44,683 nt of DNA, taken from NCBI GenBank assembly GCA_003132525.1, contig PKXZ01000032.1:1-44683 (forward strand). The letters are read 5' to 3'. Both the position numbers and the translations under genes were made by a program. This DNA is from Candidatus Dormiibacterota bacterium. Its GTDB lineage: Bacteria; Chloroflexota; Dormibacteria; Aeolococcales; Aeolococcaceae. A model generated the notes under the pieces. The model saw only the letters and a list, made by a program, of their open reading frames with translations, did no database searches and had not been told where the DNA came from. Positions 8,999 through 17,892 of the stretch are shown piece by piece. Position 1 is the stretch's first letter. The number at the start of each line of letters is the position of its first letter.

Positions 8999-9020
8999 GT
9001 TACCTTCATGCGAAGGTAAC
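8999..9020. promoter_or_regulatory. Perfect palindrome, probable TetR-family operator
   Basis: GTTACCTTC-ATGC-GAAGGTAAC: two perfectly complementary 9-nt arms with a 4-nt centre. It lies 21 nt before the ATG of the DHA2 pump, in the space divergent from trpB2, where a repressor would block the promoter or early transcription. The size and symmetry fit a site bound by a TetR-family dimer, and a TetR gene overlaps the end of the same pump gene. That this particular regulator binds here is inference. Confidence 0.7.
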
Positions 9021-9028
9021 ATTCCGAT

Positions 9029-9033
9029 GGAGG
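9029..9033 (+). promoter_or_regulatory. Ribosome binding site of the DHA2 pump
   Basis: GGAGG, 8 nt before the ATG at 9042. It argues against the in-frame ATG at 9027 and the GTG at 8997, which would read through the palindrome. Confidence 0.65.
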
Positions 9034-9041
9034 TAGCTGTC

Positions 9042-10595
9042 ATGAAGCCGACGGGTGCGCGGAGGTGGTGGGCGCTCGCCGCGGTGAGCATGGGTGTCCT
9101 GGCGGTGGGCCTCGATGGGACGGTCCTCAGCGTCGCGCTACCGACGCTCGCCAGGACGTTGCACGCATCGGAGTCGGACCTCCAGTGGTTCTCGTCCGGA
9201 TACCTGTTGGTGCTGGCGGCGGCGATGCTCCCGGCAGGGTTGCTCGGTGACCGGTACGGCCACAAGAAGGTGCTGCTCATCGCCCTCGGTCTGTTCGGAC
9301 TGGGATCGCTGGCGTGTGCCCTGTCAACGTCGGTGGGGGAGTTCCTGGCGGCGCGCGTCCTCCTCGGGCTGGCCGGATCCGGCGTCATCGTCATGGCGAT
9401 CTCCTCGCTCACGGTCCTCTTCACCAAGGAGGAGCGTCCCAAGGCTGTCGGCATCTGGGCGGCCGCCAACTTCCTGGCACTCCCGATCGGCCCCATCCTC
9501 GGCGGATGGCTGCTGACCAACTTCTGGTGGGGGTGGGTCTTCCTGATCAACGTTCCCGTCGCGCTGATCGGGCTGGTCGCCCTGGCGACACTGGTGCCCG
9601 AATCGCGTGCGTCGGAGCGCCCGGGGATCGATCTGGTCGGGGTTGTCCTGTCGATCGCGGGCCTCGTCGCCCTCACCTATGGGCTGATCACCGCGGGAAT
9701 GGATGGGTGGACCGACGCGACCGCGATCCTGGCGATGGGCGGCGGCGTGGTGGTGTTGGTGGGCTTCTTCGCCTGGGAGCGGCACCTCAACCGGCAGCCT
9801 GCCGGCGAGCCGCTGCTCGACCTCTCGCTGTTCAGCTCGGCGTCGTTCACGTGGGGCGTCATCCTCGCGGCCATCGCTGTGCTCTCGATGATCGGCGTGC
9901 TCTTCACACTGCCCCAGTACTTTCAGGGGGTGCTCGGTACCGACGCCATGGGTTCGGGTCTGCGCCTCCTCCCCGTGATCGCCGGTCTCATCGTCGGCGC
10001 GATCCCTTCCGACCGCGTGGTCAAGTTGATCGGCGCGAAGCTGACCGCCGGCGCCGGGTTCGCCTTCATCGCCGTCGGACTGCTCATCGGGACAACCACG
10101 GGCGTGACCTCGAGCACCCTTTTTGTGGCCGGCTGGATGGCGATCATCGGCGTCGGCTTGGGTCTGGCACTCTCCACGTCAACCTCGGCAGCCCTGGTCG
10201 AGCTCTCCGAGGAGCGCAGTGGCGTGGGATCAGCGGTGCTTCAGGCGGTGAACAAGGTTGGTGGTCCCTTTGGGACGGCCATCCTTGGAAGCGTGCTCAG
10301 CTCGATCTACCTGTCGCACCTTGCGCTGTCGGGGATTGCGGCTCCGGCAGCTGCAGCGGTCCGCCAGAGCGTCTTCGGCGGCGTTGCGGTCGCGCAACAG
10401 CTCGGGTCGCCTGCGCTGCTCCATTCGGTGCGCAGCGCGTTCGTTGACGGCATGGACGTTGCGTTGGCCGTGTCGGCGGGGATCGCGGTCGCCGGTCTGA
10501 TACTCACCCTGGTCTTCCTGCCGCGCGCCAATGCGTTGCATGACAATCAGCAGGTGGAATCCGACCAAGAGCGACAGCTTGCCAATGTCCGCTGA
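9042..10595 (+). CDS. DHA2-family (14-TMS) MFS drug efflux transporter
   Basis: The product is 517 residues, typical of the 14-helix DHA2 drug:proton antiporters. The family motif A, GLLGDRYGHKKVL, is in the loop after the second helix. The first helix region carries LDGTVLSVALPTL, characteristic of the EmrB/QacA group, and the helix-5 antiporter motif reads ALPIGPILGGWL. The protein would export lipophilic or cationic compounds across the cytoplasmic membrane at the expense of the proton gradient. The start is set by GGAGG 8 nt upstream. The 3' end overlaps the start of a TetR-family gene by 11 nt, and a perfect palindrome precedes the gene, so substrate-induced derepression is the likely control. 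The substrate cannot be read from sequence. Confidence 0.93.
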   Translation: MKPTGARRWWALAAVSMGVLAVGLDGTVLSVALPTLARTLHASESDLQWFSSGYLLVLAAAMLPAGLLGDRYGHKKVLLIALGLFGLGSLACALSTSVGEFLAARVLLGLAGSGVIVMAISSLTVLFTKEERPKAVGIWAAANFLALPIGPILGGWLLTNFWWGWVFLINVPVALIGLVALATLVPESRASERPGIDLVGVVLSIAGLVALTYGLITAGMDGWTDATAILAMGGGVVVLVGFFAWERHLNRQPAGEPLLDLSLFSSASFTWGVILAAIAVLSMIGVLFTLPQYFQGVLGTDAMGSGLRLLPVIAGLIVGAIPSDRVVKLIGAKLTAGAGFAFIAVGLLIGTTTGVTSSTLFVAGWMAIIGVGLGLALSTSTSAALVELSEERSGVGSAVLQAVNKVGGPFGTAILGSVLSSIYLSHLALSGIAAPAAAAVRQSVFGGVAVAQQLGSPALLHSVRSAFVDGMDVALAVSAGIAVAGLILTLVFLPRANALHDNQQVESDQERQLANVR

Positions 10596-11181
10596 CCTGC
10601 GTCCCTCCGGGCTTCGGGAGCGAAAGAAAGAGCGGACCCGCGAGGCAATCCGCGCGCAGGCGCTGCATCTCTTCATCACGCAGGGCTATGAATCCACCAC
10701 GGTGCAGCAGATCATCGACGAGATCGAGGTTTCCGAGAGCACGTTCTTTCGGTATTTCCCGACCAAGGCCGATGTGGTGCTGACCGACGACTTCGATCCG
10801 ATCATCGTTGCCGCCTTTCAGAGTCAACCGCCGGAGCTCAGCCCCATCCAGGCGCTGCGCCGCGCCTTCAACGAGGCGTTCGCACGGTTATCGCCGCAGG
10901 ACGTCGAAGAGCAGACCGAGAGGATGCATCTCATCCTCTCCGTTCCCGAGCTGCGAGCGGCGATGCTGGACCAGTTCGGCCAGGCGATGCGCCTGCTCGC
11001 CGAGGTCCTTGCCGAGCGAACCCACCGCCAGTCGGACGATATGGATGTGTTGACGACCGCGGGTGCGGTGGTCGGCGTCGCAATGGCGGTGATGTTCGCC
11101 ATCATGGATGACCCGACGGTCAACCTTGCGACCCTGCTCGACCAGGGCATGGCACGGCTTGAGGCAGGGCTCCGACTCTGA
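10585..11181 (+). CDS. TetR-family transcriptional regulator
   Basis: The product is about 198 residues. It starts at an ATG inside the last codons of the pump gene (11-nt overlap), so translation is coupled. The N-terminal DNA-binding domain begins ERKKERTREAIRAQALHLF, and the helix-turn-helix reads TVQQIIDEIEVSESTFFRYF followed by PTKADVV, the classical TetR pattern. The C-terminal all-helical part (from about residue 75) is the ligand-binding and dimerisation domain. It most likely represses the pump and itself through the palindrome at 8999-9020, which could also affect trpB2 on the other side. The ligand is unknown. Confidence 0.92.
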   Translation: MSADLRPSGLRERKKERTREAIRAQALHLFITQGYESTTVQQIIDEIEVSESTFFRYFPTKADVVLTDDFDPIIVAAFQSQPPELSPIQALRRAFNEAFARLSPQDVEEQTERMHLILSVPELRAAMLDQFGQAMRLLAEVLAERTHRQSDDMDVLTTAGAVVGVAMAVMFAIMDDPTVNLATLLDQGMARLEAGLRL

Positions 11182-11232
11182 CACGCCGTTGGTGAGCATC
11201 GGGTCACCGAGCCTCGGCCCTATCCTTGCCCG

Positions 11233-12012
11233 ATGCGACTCGCCACCTGGAACGTGAACTCGGTCGTCGTGCGGCTGCCTCGACTGGTCGACTGGCTGGA
11301 AAAGAGCAGCCCCGACATCCTCTGCCTGCAGGAGACCAAGATCGCGGATGACGCCTTTCCGCGTGCGGAGGTGGAGGCGCTCGGATACGAGGTTGCGCTG
11401 CACGGGGAGGGGCGGTGGAACGGCGTAGCGATCATCTCGCGTGTGGGGATGGGCGACGTTGCACGCGGCTTCGACGGACAGCCGGGGTTTCCCGAAGCAG
11501 AGGCTCGGGCGATGACCGCGACCTGTGGGGGACTCCGTGTCTGGTCGGTGTACGTCCCGAACGGCCGAGCGCTCGACAGTGATCACTTCCCGTACAAGCT
11601 GAACTGGCTCGCGGCGCTTCGCACGGCCTTGCTCGCATCGCAGTCCACGTCTCCTCCGCTGGTTGTCTGCGGCGACTTCAACATCGCACCGACCGACGAT
11701 GATGTCTGGGATCCCGCCGCGTTCATCGGGTCGACGCACGTCAGTCCGCAGGAGCGCCAGGCGCTCGTCGCGCTCACCAGCCTTGGGCTCGACGACATCC
11801 ATCCTCGCGCATTCAAGGGCCGGCCGTTCACCTACTGGGATTACCGCGCCGGGAACTTCCACAAAGGTCTCGGCATGCGAATCGATCTCGTGCTGCTCGA
11901 CCACGGGGTCACGCCGGCCGTGAAGGATGCGTACATCGATCGCGATGCTCGCAAAGGGACGCTCCCGTCAGACCATGCGCCGCTTGTGGTCGACCTCGAC
12001 TGGCCGCGTTAG
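11233..12012 (+). CDS. xth: Exodeoxyribonuclease III / AP endonuclease
   Basis: The product is 259 residues, the family's normal length. Motifs of the exonuclease-endonuclease-phosphatase fold run in order: MRLATWNVNSV at the start, LCLQETKI with the metal-binding Glu, the catalytic YVPNG and GDFNIAP, the late MRIDLVLLD, and SDHAPLVVDLDW with the catalytic His. The enzyme cleaves 5' to abasic sites in base-excision repair and removes nucleotides from 3' ends. It acts as a monomer in the cytoplasm with Mg2+. It follows the TetR gene by 51 nt but has no obvious functional tie to it. Confidence 0.95.
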   Translation: MRLATWNVNSVVVRLPRLVDWLEKSSPDILCLQETKIADDAFPRAEVEALGYEVALHGEGRWNGVAIISRVGMGDVARGFDGQPGFPEAEARAMTATCGGLRVWSVYVPNGRALDSDHFPYKLNWLAALRTALLASQSTSPPLVVCGDFNIAPTDDDVWDPAAFIGSTHVSPQERQALVALTSLGLDDIHPRAFKGRPFTYWDYRAGNFHKGLGMRIDLVLLDHGVTPAVKDAYIDRDARKGTLPSDHAPLVVDLDWPR

Positions 12013-12058
12013 GGGATCTGCGAATCCGGCCTTGACCTGCGTGCGGGTGTCAGCCGCT

Positions 12059-12475
12059 TCAGCCAGATGCTGGAGGTTCTGGCGTCGCCGGTCCGGACAT
12101 GAGCTCAGCGACGGTGCCGGCCGCGAGGGCCGTCTGACCGAGCCGCGTTACCGCCGTCCAGGTACCGTCCCGTCCACCCGAGGTGATCACCAGGCCGGCG
12201 TGGTCCAGCGCCTGGATTCCTTCGCGGACCGCCTCTTGCAACTTGCTGATGTAGCTGATTCCTCGTGCGAAATGCGCATCGTTGACCCACGCGAGTACCT
12301 GGAGGATGTTGATACCACCATTCGGCCCCTGGCCATGCGGTCCGTCCGGTCCGAACGCCGGCATCAGCTCGACCCCGAGTTCGGCTGGCGAGAGACTGAT
12401 CAGGCGCTCGAACTCCGCCTGTCCGGCGGCTTCCCGAGCAAGCTTCCCTTCGCTCTTGTGGAACAGCGGCGACAT
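12059..12475 (-). CDS. Conserved hypothetical protein
   Basis: The product is 138 residues from the ATG at 12475; a TTG at 12484 would add three residues. The protein begins MSPLFHKSEGKLAREA, has a mixed helical middle (INILQVLAWVNDAHFARG, then LQEAVREGIQALDHAGLV) and ends Pro/Ala-rich. There is no signal peptide or membrane segment. The middle resembles the short cytosolic proteins of unknown function found in actinobacteria, but I cannot name a family. It converges with exonuclease III and diverges from the lipoprotein gene at 12648 across 172 nt. The ribosome site is weak. Confidence 0.65.
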   Translation of the reverse strand: MSPLFHKSEGKLAREAAGQAEFERLISLSPAELGVELMPAFGPDGPHGQGPNGGINILQVLAWVNDAHFARGISYISKLQEAVREGIQALDHAGLVITSGGRDGTWTAVTRLGQTALAAGTVAELMSGPATPEPPASG

Positions 12476-12637
12476 TACGGGCAAGCCTACCGGGTCAAGC
12501 GGGCGCCGGCACCGCGTTCGGGTACCGCGCCGAATACAAACTCGTGGTTGCTTGTCGCTGTCAGCACCACAAACGCTTCAATCGTGTAACCCAAACGAAG
12601 ATGCGGTCGTTACCCGGGCATCTTCCGAAGGTGAAAA

Positions 12638-12641
12638 GGAG
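12638..12641 (+). promoter_or_regulatory. Ribosome binding site that fixes the lipoprotein start
   Basis: GGAG within AAAAGGAG, 6 nt before the GTG at 12648. It sets the start well inside a longer open frame that extends upstream. Confidence 0.6.
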
Positions 12642-12647
12642 CCAACG

Positions 12648-13838
12648 GTGCGGATCCAACGAATCGCGCTGGTGATCGCCAGCGCGGCCATCCTGGCCGC
12701 CTGTGGACCGGCGACGGTCTCAGCAACAACGTCAAAGGCGTCCACCATCGCTCTCGGCAGCGGGGCAACGACGCCCACAGCACGGCCCGTGTCGAAAAGC
12801 ACCTCAGCAACTGATGCACCGGCACCGGCACCGTCCCCGGCGCCTTTCTCGTTCATGCCACTCCTCGTCGCGTTCGACAGCGAGAACGCTGTGTTGATGC
12901 TGGCAAGCGGACAGACGACTGGTCCGATGCCCTCGGGGCCTGTCATCGGTGGTGACGGGACATTGACCATCTCCGGTCCGTTGGGCGGTCGAATGATCGG
13001 AACCGACGACCATCAGATCGCCGGGCCGAGCGGACCGGTTTCAATCGTCGCGGTATCGCCAGATGGCACCCTCACAACACTCGAGAAGAGCGTTGCCGGT
13101 TCTCCGTCAGTGGTTGGACGCGATGATGGTCGGGCGTGGGCGTGGGCCGTGCAAACCAATTCGCCGGCCTGCGGATCGTCCACTGGAGCGGCGTTCGATA
13201 TCTACACCGACGATGGCAACGGAGCGAGGAAGATCGGGAGTGCGTCATTCGGCGCGGGGGTCACGCAGGTCAGTCTTGTGGCGTGGACGGCTGCCGGCAT
13301 CGTGGCGTCTGGCCGCAATGACTGCGGCAGTTTCTCCGCCTCGACTTTGGCGATCTCACCGGCCATCCTCATCAATCCCGCGACGGGCGTGGCCACTGGT
13401 CTTGCATCTCGAATCGGAACGGATTGCAACTTCCAGGACATCGCCGACGACGGGACGATCGCATGTTCCGTTGGGGGTTCGGCACCAGGGATTCGGGTCA
13501 TCGCGCCCAACGGCAAACAGACCAACTACAGCATTCCGGGGTTGACTGCACAGCAGTGCATCAATGGCGGGGTGGCGCTATCAGCTGATGCCAGTTTCGC
13601 AGCGGTTTCCCTCTCATGCCCCCCAACTGCAACGGGTACCCAGCTCGTCCTGCTCGACCTGACGAGCGGCCATGTCGTGACCACCCCAGCTGCCGACGAC
13701 CTGGCCCCGACGCTCTGGACGCCGGATGACATGTTGATCGCAACCGATTTCGGCCGTGGCAAGACCTACTCAGTGACGCCGTGGGGACTCGTCACGCTCA
13801 TCAATGCGACGTACGCCGCCCAAACCAGCGTCGGCTAA
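12648..13838 (+). CDS. Secreted lipoprotein, possible beta-propeller-like
   Basis: The product is 396 residues from a GTG start. A lipoprotein signal comes first (basic VRIQR, hydrophobic core, lipobox ILAAC with the Cys at about residue 19). A Thr/Ser/Ala/Pro-rich linker follows to about residue 65. The rest is a run of beta-strand-like segments with repeated ISPDG- and DDG-type turns (VAVSPDGTLTTL, VVGRDDGRAW, IADDGTIACSV, LSADASFAAVSL), suggestive of WD40/YVTN-like blades. Paired cysteines (for example NSPACGS, RNDCGS, TDCNFQD, QQCINGG, LSCPP) suggest disulfides outside the cell. The propeller reading is inference. The ligand or role is unknown. The 3' end overlaps that of the convergent tautomerase gene by 4 nt. 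Confidence 0.8.
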   Translation: MRIQRIALVIASAAILAACGPATVSATTSKASTIALGSGATTPTARPVSKSTSATDAPAPAPSPAPFSFMPLLVAFDSENAVLMLASGQTTGPMPSGPVIGGDGTLTISGPLGGRMIGTDDHQIAGPSGPVSIVAVSPDGTLTTLEKSVAGSPSVVGRDDGRAWAWAVQTNSPACGSSTGAAFDIYTDDGNGARKIGSASFGAGVTQVSLVAWTAAGIVASGRNDCGSFSASTLAISPAILINPATGVATGLASRIGTDCNFQDIADDGTIACSVGGSAPGIRVIAPNGKQTNYSIPGLTAQQCINGGVALSADASFAAVSLSCPPTATGTQLVLLDLTSGHVVTTPAADDLAPTLWTPDDMLIATDFGRGKTYSVTPWGLVTLINATYAAQTSVG

Positions 13839-14263
13839 CCGGAGCCACCGGTGAGTGCTTGTCTCGCCAGGTTGGCAATGTCGGCGCCGGTGTTGGCGTG
13901 ACCGGCGATTCCCCAGCCACCATCGGGCGACTCGGTGATCAGCACCCAGGTGCGCGCGGCAAGGTCGGGATCACCGGCCGCCGCGACGACGATCTCCGTC
14001 AGTTCCTTGACGACGCCCAGTTGCTTGTCCCGGTTCAGAACTCCCGCCGGGGTCAGCACCTGCACTCGGATGTGGTGCCCGCTACTCGACACGTCTGAGA
14101 GCGAGTCGGCCGGAAGCTCGTGGATGAAAGCTGCAGTGTTGTCCTTGAACAGGGGAATGTCCGGGACGCCCTCCCAGCGCATGACGGCCGCGGCGAGGTC
14201 GCGCGCGAGCGTCTTGCGGTCTTTGAACGTTCCCGACTCAGCGTACACATCGATCATCGGCAT
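13835..14263 (-). CDS. Tautomerase-superfamily protein, two fused beta-alpha-beta units
   Basis: The product is 142 residues beginning MPMIDVYAESG, so after removal of Met a proline is N-terminal. That residue is the catalytic base of the 4-oxalocrotonate tautomerase superfamily. The chain reads as two beta-alpha-beta units: residues 1-55 and a second starting IRVQVLTPAGVLNRDKQ and running through VKELTEIVVAAAG and RTWVLITESPDGGWGIAG. Fused members of this size include malonate semialdehyde decarboxylase-, cis-CaaD- and MIF-like proteins. The reaction is not assignable from sequence. AAGGAGA lies 8 nt before the ATG. The alpha/beta hydrolase gene ends 24 nt upstream on the same strand, which suggests a shared transcript and perhaps a shared catabolic route. 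Confidence 0.85.
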   Translation of the reverse strand: MPMIDVYAESGTFKDRKTLARDLAAAVMRWEGVPDIPLFKDNTAAFIHELPADSLSDVSSSGHHIRVQVLTPAGVLNRDKQLGVVKELTEIVVAAAGDPDLAARTWVLITESPDGGWGIAGHANTGADIANLARQALTGGSG

Positions 14264-14287
14264 AGTTGCGATCTCCTTGTAGTCAGC

Positions 14288-15025
14288 TCATGCCTGGCGT
14301 TGCGCGCTGCCGGCGGATTCCAAATTCCGAGCGCCGCCGACTGCTGCGGCCGCAGCCTCGATCAGCTGTACGACCTCGTTCGGGTGAGACACCATCGCGA
14401 CATGGCTGGAGGGGACTTCGATGGTGGTCGCACCCATGCGCTTGGCGAACATGCGCTCAACATCCGGTGGGATGGCCTCGTCGTGGGTTGCCACGAGATA
14501 CCACGACGGCAGCGATTTCCACGCCGGCTCCCCCATGACGTCCTCGAACGTGCTCAGCGAGATCGGCTGCTGGACCGCGTACATGACATTGGCCTTCACT
14601 GGATCGACGTCTCCGGCGAAGTGCGCCACGAAGTCCTCTTGAGGCAGCCAGCCGAAGCCTTGTTCGTCCACGATCAGGTGTGCCAACGCCGGCGTTGGCG
14701 GCCCACTCCCGAGGAGGGCGCCGAGTGACTCTCCCTGGTCGAGCCCGAATGCGGCGATGTACACGAGCGCCGCGACGTTCGGATGTTCCGGCCCGAGTGC
14801 CGTCATGATGTGTCCACCGTAGGAGTGACCGGCAACCACGGTCGGGCCGCTCTGGCGCAGGAGCACCTCGCGGAGCCGCGCGACATCGTTGGCCAGTGAG
14901 CTCTCCGGGAATTGCGGTGCGATCACCGCGTAGCCTTTCGCCTGGAGCGATTCGATCACCGCGCTCCAGCTCGATCCATCCGCCCATGCGCCATGGACGA
15001 GTACAACGTTCGGTTTGTCGCTCAT
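14288..15025 (-). CDS. Alpha/beta hydrolase
   Basis: The product is 245 residues. The fold is shown by VVLVHGAWADGSSW (oxyanion-loop region) near the N-terminus, the nucleophile elbow VVAGHSYGGHIMTA (Ser about 86), and a late His in SSHVAMVSHPNEV. No signal peptide is present, so it is cytosolic. It resembles the small esterase-like hydrolases often annotated as 'alpha/beta hydrolase, salicylate-esterase-like'. GAGGA lies before the ATG. It precedes the fused tautomerase by 24 nt and follows the LAL regulator by 83 nt on the same strand. A catabolic esterase/tautomerase pair controlled by that regulator is plausible but untested. Confidence 0.9.
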   Translation of the reverse strand: MSDKPNVVLVHGAWADGSSWSAVIESLQAKGYAVIAPQFPESSLANDVARLREVLLRQSGPTVVAGHSYGGHIMTALGPEHPNVAALVYIAAFGLDQGESLGALLGSGPPTPALAHLIVDEQGFGWLPQEDFVAHFAGDVDPVKANVMYAVQQPISLSTFEDVMGEPAWKSLPSWYLVATHDEAIPPDVERMFAKRMGATTIEVPSSHVAMVSHPNEVVQLIEAAAAAVGGARNLESAGSAQRQA

Positions 15026-15108
15026 AGGAGTGTCCTCGTGTCGGGGTCTGACTGACCACCATCCTGGGTCGAGGACGGACGCTTCGCTTGTGTAGAACGA
15101 CTGAATTC

Positions 15109-17856
15109 TCAGTCGCCCACAGTGCTCGCGAGGCTCTCGCGCAGTTGACCGCGCCCGGTGATGCCGAGCTTGGGATAGATGCGATACAGGTGTGAGCCGA
15201 TCGTGCGATGCGACAGAAAGAGTCGCTCGCCGATATCCCGATTGGACAGGCCCGCGGCGGCGAGTCGTGCGATCTGGAGCTCCTGAGCCGACAGACGGTC
15301 ACGTGCATCGGGCGTCCGAGGCCCGACCGTCTCACCGGTCGCGCGGAGCTCCTGTCGCGCTCGCTTCGCCCAAGACGCTGCACCAAGCAAATCAAACAGC
15401 TCGATGCTCCGGCGCAACGGTTCACGCGAGTCGGCACTGTGCCGTTGACGGCGCAGCCAGCTCCCGTAGGAGAACAACGTCCGAGCCTGCAGGAATGGGT
15501 ACTGCGACAGATCGTTCGAGAGTGCTGTGGCGAAGAGCCGTTCGGCGGCATCGTCAGGAGCCAGGTGCGGCTTCGCGCATGCCAGCTGGAGGCAGAGCAC
15601 TGGCGGCGTGCTCCGCGCGGCGACGTCTTCGAGATCAGCCATTACGGGGACGAGACTCTCTGCGTGCCCGCTTCGCGCTGCGGCTTCGGCGATGTCGAGG
15701 GTTGCGTTCCACCGCACGAAGCGATGGAAGAGGCCGCTGTCTTCGTCGAAGACCGGCCAGAGATGGCGAAACGCCTCATCGTTGCGCCCCTCACCAAGCG
15801 CCGCTGCACCGCGAGCGAGGTGCACCATGGTCAGCAACGGCGTGCTTTTGATGGCTAATACCCTGCGTTCGGATGCCGCGAGAGTCGCGTCGAGATCGGG
15901 CGCGTTTCCGAGCAATGCCCTGGCCAATGCAGCCATCAGATCGCCGGTGACGCCGTACTGCGGCTCGCGGGTATCGCGCGCCAACGACGCTGCTTCCTCC
16001 CCGGCCGACACCGCGGCACTCCAGTCACCGGTCTGCGTCGCCGCCCACGCGTAGTGCACGAGCGCCTGCGTCAGCGGTCCAAGTCGCACCTGTGAACGGA
16101 GGCCGTCCACCGCACTGGCGAGCAAGCGCACTCCTGTAGCGAAATCACCTGACTTCTCCGTCGCGATCCCTACCAGCATCTCGTCCACCGCATCCGCCAG
16201 TTGGGCGCGCCGAAAACGTGAAGCGTGATCGAGAACCGCTTGTCCCTCCGCCTCAGGATCGGCCATCGCGATCACCGCGAGCAGGCGCGGATCGTCGTCG
16301 CCGGTGCCGAGCTGCTTCGCTGCATCCACGAGGTACCGCCGGGTACGGACTTGAGGATTGGTCCACCAGCAGCGATGCGCGATCGGCAGCAGGGACCGCA
16401 GCGCCATGTCGGCATCGCCGCTCTCGGCAATCTCGTGGGCAAGCGTCACGAACGTCTTCGTCGCGCCCGTTTCAAACCACACGTCGCCGCTGATCACCTC
16501 GTGCAGCCACGCGAGGCGGGCTGCGCCACTCCTGCCAAGGTCGGGCGCGTTGATCTGATCGAGCAACCGGCGGACGTCGTCGACGAGCCCTAGCTCGTAG
16601 GCGGCCTCCGCCGCTGCCAGCAATCGCTCGCTCTTCTTCCGTGGCTCGACGCTCAATGCGGCGGCGCGCTCGAGCGCGGCGCCGGCAAGTGCGACTGCAC
16701 CGCGACGCACAGACGCGTGCGCATGCATCTCGAGCGCCACAGCCACGTCCTCGTCACCGCCGACAGCCGCCATGGCTTGGTGCCAGAGCCGGCGTTCCGG
16801 ATCGTGGACAACCGTTGCAAGTGCGCCGTACATGGCGAGCACCTGGAGCGCCGGCGCGGCCTGACGGACCGCTGAGCGGATCAACGGGTGCCGATACTGC
16901 ACCGCACCGTCGCGCACTTCGATCAACCCCGCGTCGACCGCGGGCCCGAGTGCCCTCCTCGATACCGGCGACCCGTGCACCAGCGTCGTCGCCTGAACGA
17001 TCTCGTCGAGCGAAGCTCGGCTGTCGAGTGCGGCTGCGAGCAGAGTCACAACGCACTCGTCGGTGAGGTCGCGAAGGCTCGCGGCGAATGCCTGCTCCAG
17101 CCGCGCGTTGAGGGTTGTGGGTGCCGGGACAAGGCGCTCCGGCGAAGCCGCCGAGAAGGACGCCGTGCGCGGCAATTCGACCAGCGCAAGCGGATTACCG
17201 GCGGCTTCGGCGAGAACCCGGGCTCGAGACACCGGGTGCAGCCCAGGCGCGCTGCGGTCGAGCAGTGCCGCTGCCTCCCCGGCGCTCAGACGACCGAGCT
17301 CGACGATCGGCAGGCGAGCGTCCTTGAACGGCGACGCGAAGCCGGTTCGCACGGTCGCGACCAGCGCAATCGGGACATGCTCCAGGCGCCGGGCGATGAA
17401 CGTGAGCACGCCGACGCTCGGCCGGTCGAGCCAATGCGCATCGTCAGCGAGCAGGACCACGGGATTGCTGTCTGCCGTATCGGTGATGAGCCGGAATGCC
17501 GCCATCGCGACTCGGAACGGATCGGGGTCGACCCCGGTCGCTATTCCGAACGCAGCCTCGAGCGCCAGCCGTTGCGCATCGGGCAGGACCTCGATGGTGC
17601 CGATGATGGAGAGAAGGAGCTGATGGAGTCCAGCGAACCCAAGCTCCGCCTCCGACTCCGCCCCGGCCGTCGCGAGCACGGTGCAGCCCAGTAGCTGTGC
17701 TTGCTCACGCACGTGACCGAGCATCGCCGACTTCCCAATGCCGGCTTCTCCGCTGAGGACGAGCGCGCCCCCTCCGTCGTGCAGGTGATGCACGAGGGCG
17801 TCCAGGCGCTCCACTTCCGCGTGGCGCCCGATCAGGTCCTGAGCCGGGTCGGTCAT
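15109..17856 (-). CDS. LAL-type LuxR-family regulator with ATPase domain
   Basis: The product is 915 residues, within the 850-1000 usual for large ATP-binding LuxR regulators. The N-terminal STAND/AAA-like ATPase has Walker A VLSGEAGIGKSAML (about residues 33-46) and Walker B VVLLADDAHWLDRPS, followed by the conserved LLDRSAPGLHPV region. A long helical, TPR-like middle (about 380-830) is typical of the ligand-sensing part. The C-terminal helix-turn-helix reads LSAQELQIARLAAAGLSNRD and then IGERLFLSHRTIGSHLYRIYPKL. Such regulators are usually activators of neighbouring operons. Neighbours on the same strand are an OsmC peroxidase 36 nt upstream and the hydrolase/tautomerase genes downstream. 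The signal is unknown. Confidence 0.93.
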   Translation of the reverse strand: MTDPAQDLIGRHAEVERLDALVHHLHDGGGALVLSGEAGIGKSAMLGHVREQAQLLGCTVLATAGAESEAELGFAGLHQLLLSIIGTIEVLPDAQRLALEAAFGIATGVDPDPFRVAMAAFRLITDTADSNPVVLLADDAHWLDRPSVGVLTFIARRLEHVPIALVATVRTGFASPFKDARLPIVELGRLSAGEAAALLDRSAPGLHPVSRARVLAEAAGNPLALVELPRTASFSAASPERLVPAPTTLNARLEQAFAASLRDLTDECVVTLLAAALDSRASLDEIVQATTLVHGSPVSRRALGPAVDAGLIEVRDGAVQYRHPLIRSAVRQAAPALQVLAMYGALATVVHDPERRLWHQAMAAVGGDEDVAVALEMHAHASVRRGAVALAGAALERAAALSVEPRKKSERLLAAAEAAYELGLVDDVRRLLDQINAPDLGRSGAARLAWLHEVISGDVWFETGATKTFVTLAHEIAESGDADMALRSLLPIAHRCWWTNPQVRTRRYLVDAAKQLGTGDDDPRLLAVIAMADPEAEGQAVLDHASRFRRAQLADAVDEMLVGIATEKSGDFATGVRLLASAVDGLRSQVRLGPLTQALVHYAWAATQTGDWSAAVSAGEEAASLARDTREPQYGVTGDLMAALARALLGNAPDLDATLAASERRVLAIKSTPLLTMVHLARGAAALGEGRNDEAFRHLWPVFDEDSGLFHRFVRWNATLDIAEAAARSGHAESLVPVMADLEDVAARSTPPVLCLQLACAKPHLAPDDAAERLFATALSNDLSQYPFLQARTLFSYGSWLRRQRHSADSREPLRRSIELFDLLGAASWAKRARQELRATGETVGPRTPDARDRLSAQELQIARLAAAGLSNRDIGERLFLSHRTIGSHLYRIYPKLGITGRGQLRESLASTVGD

Positions 17857-17892
17857 GACCCGTGAAGAGAGACTGCGTCGATACCGCCGACC

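Noticed and set aside
9017-9022. TAACAT as a -10 element for the efflux pump
   Set aside because: Four of six consensus bases but no acceptable -35 at 16-18 nt; too weak to list.
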